This document shows positions 24,130 to 33,854 of a DNA stretch of 64,000 nt, piece by piece; positions within the stretch are counted from its first letter, which is position 1, and the number at the start of each line of letters is the position of its first letter. The stretch comes from Abelmoschus esculentus (lineage: Eukaryota; Streptophyta; Magnoliopsida; Malvales; Malvaceae). Location of the stretch: assembly GCA_035048815.1 (NCBI GenBank), contig JAUCBN010000035.1:17000501-17064500 (forward strand), given 5' to 3'. The notes under the pieces are model-generated. The model did no database searches, was not told where the DNA came from, and saw only the letters and a list, made by a program, of their open reading frames with translations. The position numbers and the translations under genes were made by a program.

Positions 24130-24640
24130 TATACGCTCGAAGAGAGGGACCGTCAGATGCTGCAATGATCAGAAATCAGAGCATCTCGAAGATGTAGATC
24201 CTACGGAGAAGGGATCAACATTATTTTTGCGACATACGCTCGAAGAGAGGGGTCGCCCATCACGGTATACGCTCGAAGAGAGGGACCGTCAGATGCTGCA
24301 ATGATCAAAAATCAGAGCATCTCGAAGATGTAGATCCTACGGAGAAGGGATCAACATTATTTTTGCGACATACGCTCGAAGAGAGGGGTCGCCCATCATG
24401 GTATACGCTCGAAGAGAGGGATCGTCAGATGCTGCAATGATTAGAAATCAGAGCATCTCGAAGATGTAGATCCTACGGAGAAGGGATCAACATTATTTTT
24501 GCGACATACGCTCGAAGAGAGGGGTCGCCCATCACGGTATACGCTCGAAGAGAGGGACCGTCAGATGCTGCAATGATCAGAAATCAGAGCATCTCGAAGA
24601 TGTGGATCCTACGGAGAAAGGATCAACATCGATAGAATTT
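24130..24640 (+). repeat. 136-bp tandem repeat in the retroelement 3' region
   Basis: TATACGCTCGAAGAGAGGGA recurs at 24130, 24266, 24402 and 24538 (one base variant in the third), an exact 136-bp period. There are three full units and a partial fourth. Each unit also holds a second CATACGCTCGAAGAGAGG phrase, GATGCTGCAATGAT and a GATCCTACGGAGAAGGGATC block. Units are nearly identical, so the array is young. Tandem arrays between the coding region and the 3' LTR are known from Tat/Ogre-lineage elements. Confidence 0.95.
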
Positions 24641-25042
24641 TAAATTTAGGGTTTCATATAGGAGAAACTCGGATCGAGGACTATTCCGAAGAGTCATATA
24701 GGAAAGACTCGAAGTTTTAGAAGTTGGTTCTATATAGGAAGGATCAACTTCTTCAACAGTTCAGGGCTAAAGTCTCGTAGAGGGGAGACCCATGGCTCAG
24801 AATCTTTTAATTTGTTCAAAATATCTAAGTAACGGGATCAAAATTGGCTTCTGAAATCTTTTTATGTGTACAGGAGGTCTTGAGTTGGGAGGTTGTTCAT
24901 GGCAAAGCAGAATAGGGGATCATCGGGATAAAAGGGCTATCAGAAACAAGAAAAATGGGCTCACAAAACAGTCTTCGAACAGGAAAGTCGGATAAAATTA
25001 GTGTTTTTTTTTCTTTGCTTCATCATTGTTTTACAACGATAA

Positions 25043-25057
25043 GCAAAGAGGGGCAAC
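25043..25057 (+). other. Polypurine tract of the retroelement
   Basis: GCAAAGAGGGGCAAC stands directly before the LTR start TGTAATCAC. This is the expected plus-strand primer position, so the adjoining LTR is the 3' LTR of the gag-bearing element. Confidence 0.75.
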
Positions 25058-28000
25058 TGTAATCACTAATTTTATCCGGTCTAAATTCGTGTTTTAATTT
25101 TAATTTTAATTCGAATAACGGGCTTGTATTCGATAATCAAAATGCAAAAAAAATGGTATTTGTTTACCTTTTTAAATTTTGTATTACCTAAATTCTATCA
25201 ACTTGATATTTTGTAAATAACATACATATATAGTTTATTTTTAGTCTTTCTATTATTTTCTTCTTATTATTATTATCTTTACTATTATTATCCTTTTGTT
25301 ATTATTACTATTATCATTTTATCTTTTTATTATTATTACTATTATTATTATTTTTACTATTATTATTTTATCATTTTTACTATTATTGTTATTATTATTA
25401 TTTTTATTATTATTATTATTATTATTATTTTATTTTTATTATTTTTGTTTTATTTCTTATCTTTACCATTTTTATTATTGTAATTATTATTATTATTATT
25501 ATCATTACATTTTAAATAAATAAAATAAAATAAATGAATAAGCCCAAAATAATAAATAATAATAAACAGTCCACATTACAAATGCCCGGTATAAAAATAT
25601 ATAAGCCCATTACACATCTAGCCCATACATTAAAACCATATCAATAAAAATCAAGCCCAAGTCGTAGCCCAAACCCGGATTAATAACAAAAACCCTAACG
25701 CTTGTTCATCTTTGCGCAGCCGCATCTGAGCCGTTGGATCAAATCTTTGATCCAACGGTCGAGATTAATGAGACAGAAGCCTCCAGATCCCGCGTGCGCA
25801 CCACGCGCGCCCAGTCAGCTTCTCCACGCGCGCGTAGGAAACACGCGTTTGACTACTCAGCTCCCCAGGCGACCTTTCATCTCTCCGGCAGCCGTCTGAT
25901 AGTCGTCGGTGACCCCTTTTTTGAACTCCGACGAGCCTCCGTTCGTGACTCATACAAACAAACAAATCAAGTGTCAGAATGTGTACGATTACAACCCAAA
26001 AACCGCAGAAAATTTCAGAGAAATTCAGAAGCATTCGGCTGAAATTGCAGAGATTTCAGACACATAACCAACGCACATTGCAGAGCCAAAATTTCAGGAT
26101 TTCCAGAAATATATCAGAGGCATATCAACATACATCCAAAAAAAAATAGAGAATACTACTAGTTTTTCTTTTTTCATGTAACTTTCGAATCAGCTATAAA
26201 GAGGACCGATTCTCATTCTGTAAAGGCTCTCGGCCACCATACCAATCAATAGAAGTATAGAATTTTGAGGTAAAAAAACCTCCCTTTTTATTCATACGCG
26301 TATAAAAAAAAAGAATCGAAAGGGAATTTTTTTAGTGGTGTTTACCTTGCTTTTTCTCGGTTTGATTCTTCCGATCTCGAACTCGGCAACAAGCCTCGCG
26401 ATCCTTGGGTCGTTGTTGGTAAGCCGAAGTGGAGAGGAGACTCCTCCTTGTTTTTTTTCGCCTCTAGCCTTACTCAAAAAAGAGTCTTCTTTTTGTTTTT
26501 CTTTCTCGAAAGGTTTCAAAGTTCTTTTTTTTGTGTTTGTTTTGGTGTCTAAATCAGAAATGGGGTGTTTTGAGTGCGGTTTTGGCTTGGAAAGGAGAGG
26601 TTTTTGAGAGTTTTGCTTCGCCGGCCACCGCTAGCGGTGGCCAGAATCTGGGATTTGCGGCGTTTTGCGGTGATTTCTGGAGAAATAAGATGAACACTTT
26701 GAATGTGTTCATCAAATCCCCAGAATTACAGAGGTTTTTTGAAGCTCTGAGTTTCGTCTCTTAGCAAAAATGAAGGAAAATAAAAAAGATTGTGTTTTAT
26801 ACTCCTTTATAAAAAGAGATGGGTTATTTACCTCATTTAAATCCCTCCGTCCCCTCGATTTCATCCCTCAGGTCCCTCGACTTTTGTTGCGTATTTCAAT
26901 TTAGTCACCATTCTGATGATTTTTATTATGTTAAATTTGGTTTTATTTTAAAAGGTCCCTCCGCGTTTTATTTTTATTTTTTTTAACCCTTCCCCTTGGT
27001 CAATTTACTCTCCTAGTCCCTTTTACCTTTTTTTACATTTAATTTGGCCATTTACAGTTTTGGTTTTATTTATTTTACATTTATTTTGATTTTATTTTAT
27101 TATCTTATTTTATTTTATGTTTTTTATTATTCATGCATTTTATATTATTGTCCATTTATTTATTTATCTCATTACAACATGTATATATTTTTGCTACTCT
27201 TTTTTTTTGTTTATGTTTATTTTCATATTGTTGTACATGTATCATTTAATTTTTTTTATATACTCATGTTTAGTTATTGATCTCTTCGTTACATTAGCCT
27301 TGTATGTTAACATGCCCATTTATTTGTTTGTATTTACTTTATTACTTACATGTGACATATACTTTGGCATTTATTTTGCATGATTATTCTTGTGCCTTTT
27401 GTTATATTATGTTAGGTTACTTGCTTCATTAGCTTTTATCATGACATTCATGAATGCTTGTTTTGTTATATATGTATCTTGAATTCTTGTAAATTTTGTT
27501 TTATATTTTCCTTTGTAATCATTTAGTTTATGTTACTCTTATTGCATCATGCCTTATTTATTTATATAGATTTTGTTTATATTTATGCGTTTTGTTTTAG
27601 TCACATTATTGTTTCTTTTAATTTAAGTACTTCATTTCTTTTATGTCATGTTTTTATTCTTTTGTGCATATTATTGTTTTATTGTTTTTTGCTAAGTTAC
27701 CACTTCCACACTTCCTTAATTAATTAATTTAATTTTAAAACATCTTTATTCGGTCGTAACGGGACCGCGTTCCAATGCAATGGTCGCGGTGTATGCGTTG
27801 CCTTCGAATAGAGACCCGGTAAAAATAAAATTGATTCGAATCTTAAAATAAAAAATAATTTCAATGCCACCTTAATTCAAAATTCAAAATTCAAAATTAA
27901 TTAAGCGGTAATTTATTTTAAAGGTACCAATTTTTGGGCAGTTTTTAAACACTAAACCTGTTTTTAAACCGTAACCGACTCTCGAACCCAAACACTTCGA

Positions 28001-28265
28001 ATCTCTGGTTTTTACGGTGTCCGGTCTACCAAAAGTGACCGGTGGCGACTCCAAAATTTTTAAACATTCCCAACATTTTTTTAATCCCTAATTTTAGTTA
28101 AATTCTCAGTTTATTTTTTAGGTTTTCCAAACCCTAATTTCTAAACTTTAAACCCTAAATTTAAAAGGTTCCATTTTTTAAAGCCTAATTCTTAATTTTT
28201 AAAATTAGTGACCCCTATTTTCATTTTCACCTAATATTTAACTTTTTTAATAAGGGATCGCTACA
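25058..28265 (+). mobile_element. Long LTR, plus orientation (3.2 kb)
   Basis: It starts TGTAATCACTAATTTTATCC and ends GGGATCGCTACA. It is preceded by a polypurine tract and followed by a primer-binding site. Landmarks shared with the minus-strand LTRs: a TTA-rich microsatellite block (25260-25510), a palindrome CCGTTGGATC/GATCCAACGG near 25735-25760, a TATA box at about 26193-26200 (GCTATAAAGAGG), and a conserved block near the end (CGCGGTGTATGCGTTGCC; GACCGGTGGCGACTCC). Length is unusual for most gypsy LTRs but normal for Tat/Ogre-like ones. The short open frames inside (for example 26335-26607, 27044-27383) are not genes. Confidence 0.85.
26193..26200 (+). promoter_or_regulatory. Candidate TATA box of the plus LTR
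   Basis: CTATAAAG within GCTATAAAGAGGACC, about 1.1 kb into the LTR, is the best core-promoter match and would mark the U3/R border about 30 bp downstream. Based on motif only. Confidence 0.4.
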
Positions 28266-28285
28266 GTTGGCGACTCCGCTGGGGA
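28266..28285 (+). other. Primer-binding site, plus orientation
   Basis: GTTGGCGACTCCGCTGGGGA directly follows the LTR end. The TGG start and position mark it as a tRNA primer site. Tat-lineage elements are reported to use tRNA-Arg, which fits the sequence, but I cannot align it to a tRNA set here. Confidence 0.75.
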
Positions 28286-28850
28286 AAAAACAAACGGTAG
28301 AAAAAGGGAAATGTGTTAGTAAGGATAACATAAATAACAGAAGCATAAATAAATTACACAAATAAATGATACGAAAGAAGAAAAAGATAAACAAAATCTA
28401 GATATCATGCCTAATTCACCTAGGTTATCCGCATGGCTCTAACGGGGTGGGTTGACTATGTTCTCTATATGCAATTTTGGTACTAGGAGGTACCCAAATT
28501 GTCCTTGTTGTCCTCTTCTAAGAGTAGCAAGGCCCCCGATCATCACCCATTATAGGCTCATCTCAATCGAGTTCAATTTGGGAGGACCCTTTCGCTATGC
28601 CCCTACGGAGGAACAATATCCTCACGAAAGCATAGGATAGTCGAGCCCCGAAGGTACTTTGCTAGGCCCATACGGAGGAACAATATCCTCACGAAAGCAT
28701 AGCGTTTTCCCCCCACTTAGAGACGGGTTGAAATGTGTTGAAAGCTCGAATTAATAAATAAATAATAATTTAATTGTCACTTTATTCCACAACTTCCAAA
28801 ATTAATTAAGCGGTATTTAAAAACAAGGCTTGACTCGTTTGAAAAATTGG
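28286..28850. mobile_element. Retroelement leader remnants between facing LTRs
   Basis: About 565 bp of 5' leader sequence lies between two primer-binding sites that face each other. It holds a 32-bp identical direct repeat (28604-28635 and 28671-28702). Each copy is a potential hairpin, with CTATGC/GCATAG arms and an inner GAGGA/TCCTC pair. The open frame at 28452-28640 has no known family. The plus and minus leaders must meet somewhere inside; I could not fix the junction. Confidence 0.6.
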
Positions 28851-28870
28851 TCCCCAGCGGAGTCGCCAAC
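28851..28870 (-). other. Primer-binding site, minus orientation
   Basis: TCCCCAGCGGAGTCGCCAAC is the exact reverse complement of the site at 28266-28285 and abuts the minus-strand LTR end at 28871. Confidence 0.8.
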
Positions 28871-29653
28871 TGTAGCGACCCTTATAAAATTCTTAAAATA
28901 ATAATAGGTGTGGTAAAAGAGGAAAAAAGGGTCACTAGTGGAATTTAAATTAAGGTTTGAAAAGTGGAATTTAGGGATTTGGGTTTGAACTGTAGCGACC
29001 CTTATAAAATAATATGGGTGTGTAGTAAAAAAGTGGAGAAAGGGTCACTAGTGGAATTGAAATTAGGGTTTGAAAAGTGGAATTTAGGGATATGGGTTTA
29101 AAATAAAATTTTGGGGAAATTTAAAAATTAGGTTTTTAAATTGTGTAAAAAAATAGAAATGTTGAAAGAAATTTGAAATCTAGGATTCTTTAAAAAATGG
29201 GAATTGAAAAGTTGAAATTAGGGATTTGAGATTAAAAAAAGGGAATTTTAGATTGAAAAGGAAAATTTTAAAATTAGGGATTTTTAAAAAAGGGTGGAGT
29301 CGCCACCGGTTACTTTTGGTAGACCGGACACCGTAAAAAAAGGCCAGAGATTTGAAATGATTTGGGTTCGAGAGTCGGTTACGGTTAAAAACGGGTTTAG
29401 GGTTTAAAACCGCCCAAAATTGGCACCTTTATTAAATTACCGCTTAATTAATTTTAGATTTTTCGGATTAAAGTGACATTTAAATTAATTTTTGTTTAAA
29501 GATTCGAATCAATTTTATTTTTTTTCGTGTCTTTATTCGGAGGCAACGCATACACCGCGACCACTACATTGGAACACGGGCCCGTTACGACCGAATAAAG
29601 ACGTTTGAATTAGATTTATTAATTATGGAATGGATGTAAGTTAGGTAAAAATA

Positions 29654-29686
<33 letters not shown>

Positions 29687-32049
29687 ACATAAGTACATAA
29701 GTAATATACTATGTAATATAAGTAGTAATAATGTAAGTGGTAATAATAACACATAGGTATAATACGTAAATATAATATAAATTAAATGTCCATAAATATA
29801 TAATACATACCATAAAGTGTGAATACCAATTATATTATATATGTCATTTATGCATGGGAAAAGAACAAATTAAAGAAAGAGTTGCCATGCGGCATTAAGG
29901 AAAAAAAAATATTAAAGCATTGAATGCATGTTTGGAAATAATAAATACAATTAAAATGAATTTAATTCCATTCCAACTTTCAAAGCCAAAATAGCGTTTA
30001 AATTTTATATTTTTATAAAAAGGAAACAAAACGGCATATAGGAAATTAAAATAAGGGAAAGAAATTAATATTGAAAAAAAGGAAAACGAAAATCAAAATA
30101 AAAAACAAATATTTTAATATTAACAAAGATAAAAAAAAAAGAAACTGCAATTAAATTAAAGAAATCAAAAGTAAATAAAGATTCTTATTCCTTATTTTCG
30201 AATGCATGATAGAAGCAAGCATATACAATAAGTAAGCACATAAATAATAATTTAACAAATAAAAAACAATGCATAAAAAAAAAAATAAACATATAAACAA
30301 AACAGAAAAATGAATGTACTGTAGATTTAAGATATGTACAAATAAAAAAAAACAACAATAAAAGGTAATTAAAATAAATATGTGCAGTAAAATAAATTGC
30401 ATTAAATAAATATAACAAAATAATCATAATAAAAAGAAAAACTGTAAATGACCGAATTAAAAGGATTTAAAAACCTTTAAGCCCTCAAAACGTTATTTAG
30501 AAATGAGAAAGGGCTAAAAAAAAGATTCACAAATGCGGGAGGACCGAATAAAAATTAAAACTTTATTAAAAACAATTATAATAATCGAAAAGGGACGAAA
30601 ATGCGAACGATTCAGAAACCGGGGGACTGAGGGGAGGATTATGATACACGGAGGGGTTTAAAAGGTTATTAACTCATTTTTAAAAGAAAACCCTCACTAT
30701 ATAACACAAACAAAAATTTATTAACACCGCTTTCTCATTTTAAACAAATCGAAACCAAAAACTCCCCCCGATTCTCTCTTCAGTTCAAACAAAAACCCAG
30801 AAAGCTATGAATATTCACTGTTCTTCAGCTCTGCCTCATTTTCCAGATTCTGACCACCGCCAACGATGGCCGGCGAACCAAAAACAACCGTAAAAAGCCT
30901 CTCTTTTTAAAATCTAAAACCGATTAAAACTTTTGTTTCTCAAAACCAAAACCAAAACAAGGTTATTCAAAGAAAATCAAATAGAAAAGATAATCTTTTT
31001 CAAGAGACCCATTCGTTTCCTCTCCTTGCTCGGCTCACCAGGAGGCACAATGATTGTGAATTTATTGCCGGCGAAAAAGGAGAATCGGAGAATGAATCGG
31101 CGTTGCCCCCTCAAGGTAAAAAAACAAACCCTAAACTTTCTTTTCAAAATGAAAAAAACAAAGAGGTTTCTTTACCTCTGAAATTCTTGCTTTTGTATTG
31201 ATTTCGAATTTGATGGGAGAACCCCCCGTTTACATCTTTTGTTTCGGTTTAAATAACCGTGATATTACAAGCCAAAAAGAAAATGCTCCTAAAATTCCTA
31301 TTTGTTGATGTCGATTCTTTGGATTCATGTGTGCGCTGGCATTTGTTGTGATTTCCCTCTGAAATTTCTGATAATGCTTTGTTGGTATTTGGTTCTGAAA
31401 TTTGGCCGATTTACATTCTGAAATGTTTGTTGGTCTCTGAGATGCCTCTGAAATCCTTTGAATTGTTTCCTGAAATTGTTGTAATATGTGGATACATCTC
31501 TGAAATTTGTTAATCGTTTGTCCTTTGTACGATCTGACATCCCTTTTTGATTTGTTTGCATGTGTGATGTGGATGCTGGACGGGGGACCACCGGCGATCA
31601 AACGGCCGGCGACGACGATCGGAAAGGACGGACAGCCGAACTTGGGAGACAAATGGTCTCCTGGTATTCGAACAGCCCGCGCGTGGGCTGCACGCGCGAG
31701 TGAGGGGAGATGAAGGGGTGCGCGTGGCACGTGTAGAGAGCTGAAGAGTTTTCTCCATGGTATCTGGACCGTTGGATCTGGATTTGATCCAACAGTGGTA
31801 GATGGGCTACGCATACAATAAAGCAAGGGATTAGGGTTTTCAATTAATTATCCGGTTTGGGCTTGTATAATTGTTCATGGGCTGATTGTTTTAATATGTG
31901 AACTATTTATTTTTTGGGTTATAAATGTAATGGGTTAAAAAGTGGGTTGTGTAACTATTGTGTTGGACTGAAATAAATATAAAAAGACTAATTATTTATT
32001 TACTTTGGGTTTAATATATCATACTTGTTTTTATTTTATTTATTTACCT

Positions 32050-32092
<43 letters not shown>

Positions 32093-32522
32093 GAAACAGC
32101 AAACAAAGTAAGACGAAGAAAAACTAAAGTAAAAACCTTTTATTTTATATACATTTTTAGAAACGATTAATAAATATATACATAATGTTTTTGATTTTTT
32201 GAAAGAAATATTTAAAATAATAAATATATACATAATGTTTTTGATTTTTTGAAAGAAATATTTAAAATATGCGTGCATACCTACATAAATAAAAGATAAT
32301 ATTTTTGATTCTCTTTTTTTTTTAGATAAATAAATAATAGGACAAAATTAAAGCAAAATGGAATAAATAAGTGTATATAGTATGGTAATATTTTTGGATT
32401 TTTGAATTAAAAACACATGTATATAATAATAATTTTATTTTTGTTTAATACTTACAAGCCCAATGTTCAAGTGAAATAAGAATAAAATACGGGTTTAGAC
32501 CCGGATAAAATTAGTGATTACA
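28871..32522 (-). mobile_element. Long LTR, minus orientation (about 3.5-3.65 kb)
   Basis: Read on the minus strand it starts TGTAATCACTAATTTTATCC (ending at 32522) and ends GGGTCGCTACA. The terminal TGTAGCGACCCTTATAAAA phrase occurs twice on the plus strand, at 28871 and 28991, so the last 120 bp of the LTR are duplicated next to the primer-binding site. It shares the block at 29290-29600 (GTCGCCACCGG; CGCGACCACTACATTGG) and the ACCGTTGGATC palindrome (about 31767) with the other LTRs, but is clearly diverged from them. It contains an AT run (29660-29687) and a TAA run (32051-32090). Confidence 0.85.
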
Positions 32523-33081
32523 TATAGATTTTACAATTATTATTTAAGTCGGGACAAAAAATTTTAATATTGAAAATACATAGATTAAAATAACCAAATT
32601 TAACTATTTTTGTAAGTTGAAATCAACAGGAAGAAAGAAAAAGAGATTGGGGATTGTGTATTTCTACACAAATATCTTTTATTTCTATTTATTTAAATAA
32701 TATAATTTTTAAAAAAATAAAGTTAGTCTTAAAGGACACATGTCAAGGTTGGAAGTGAAAAAAATCACATATCAGTCTTATGTTAAACAATTTTTATTAC
32801 TATATTTTACTTCATCGAGTAAACTTACCGTTGTAATAAGCTCTGCTCCATATTTTAAACCCTAGTTATCAGGAGAAATTATTATATGAATCCATTACGT
32901 CATTTAAGATATAATCTCAATCAATTAAATTAATATATATTATATATTTTTATATTATATTCACACATAAGTATCGTTTAAATCATCCACTTTAATGCCT
33001 TTGATTTTAAAAAAATATATTACTAAAGATTTTTTATGTTGTTTGCTTCTTTATTCTTCAAAATTTTTCTTAATTATTTTT

Positions 33082-33235
33082 TAAAACCCTAAACTATAAT
33101 CTTAAACCCTAAACCATAACCCCTAAACCCTAAACTTAAACCATAACCCCAAAACATAACCTTGAACCATAAACCCTAAACCATAACTCTAAACCTAAAC
33201 CTTAAACTTAAACCTTAAACCCTATACCCTAAATC
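33082..33235. repeat. Degenerate telomere-like AAACCCTAAA array
   Basis: About 150 bp of variants of AAACCCTAAA (also AAACCATAA, AAACCTTAA). It forms the loop of the foldback element, not a true telomere relic, because unit length and sequence drift widely. Confidence 0.8.
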
Positions 33236-33372
33236 TATAAAGAATAAGAAGAAATTAATTAAGGAAAATTTTGAACAACAAAGAGAAAGATAGCACAACA
33301 AATCTTTAGTAATATTTTTTTTATTTTTTAAATCAAAGATATTAAAGTGGATAATTTAGACAATGTTTATGC

Positions 33373-33651
33373 GTGAATATGGAGAAATTATATCATGGGT
33401 AAGTCCCACCACGTGTTCATGGGACCAACCACTAAAAACCACACACCTCGTCAATTTTTTCATGTCATATTTTTTTTAAGTGGATCTTCACTTGAAAAAA
33501 TTATTTTTAAAATAAATTAACAGTAAATATGAGTGAAGATTCACTAAAAAATTATGACATGGAAAAAAATGATGAGATGGATGTTTTTTAGTGGTTGATC
33601 CCCTGGATGATGTGGTGAGACTTACCCATGATAAAATTTCTCGTAAATATG
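33373..33651. mobile_element. MITE family B, complete copy with 9-bp target duplication
   Basis: A 261-bp element (33382-33642) begins GAGAAATTATATCATGGGTA and ends TACCCATGATAAAATTTCTC. It is flanked by GTGAATATG and GTAAATATG (8 of 9 identical). It is inserted in the right arm of the larger foldback. It carries a G-box CACGTG at 33410-33415 and no coding capacity. Relatives: a 70-bp remnant at 14573 and a right half near 42430-42592. Confidence 0.8.
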
Positions 33652-33854
33652 ATATAAAAAATATATAATATGTATTAAGTTAATTGATTGGGTATCATAT
33701 CGTAGGTGAAGGTAATAATTTATCCCCGTTATCAGGTTTCTTGAACTCAGGTCGGTTTAATTATAAATTTCTTTCTTGCAACTCAAGTTTGTCTGCTTAT
33801 AAGTATCATTCAGAATTTGAAATTTCTTCCCACAACTTTTTTTTTCATCTTCCA

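Larger units (their letters stand above)
32864..33735. mobile_element. Nested Mutator-type foldback element upstream of the F-box gene
   Basis: The element spans 32873-33726. The left end GAGAAATTATTATATGAATC and right end GGTAATAATTTATCCCC are inverted, and the arms match inward for about 300 bp (for example CCACTTTAATGCCTTTGATTT against its diverged complement at about 33335-33355). The loop is AAACCCTAAA-type sequence at 33082-33235. Flanking direct repeats are AGTTATCAG (32864-32872) and CGTTATCAG (33727-33735), 8 of 9 matching. The paralogous F-box copy has the uninterrupted phrase AGTTCTCAGGTTTC at about 60217-60230, which serves as an empty site. A second MITE is nested in its right arm. 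Confidence 0.75.

Noticed and set aside
24113..24630. Tandem repeats considered as a CRISPR array
   Set aside because: A 136-bp period with nearly identical whole units and no unique spacers, inside a plant retroelement.
25260..25510. TTA-rich block considered as a matrix-attachment or origin region
   Set aside because: It is a simple-sequence expansion inside the LTR, and similar AT or TAA runs occur in the sister LTR.
26292..27727. Several open frames inside the plus LTR (for example 26335-26607, 27044-27383)
   Set aside because: They lie wholly within an LTR, are low-complexity or Phe/Tyr-rich translations of T-rich DNA, and match no family.
31230..31826. 198-codon minus frame in the minus LTR
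   Set aside because: The long frame is in the LTR region with a counterpart at 59227-59541; it has no domain and frames overlap on both strands. Treated as chance coding potential of a GC-richer LTR block.
33684..33854. Upstream extension of the F-box frame by 57 codons
   Set aside because: No ATG at its start, it overlaps the foldback terminus and target duplication, and the paralogue also begins MAVQATM.
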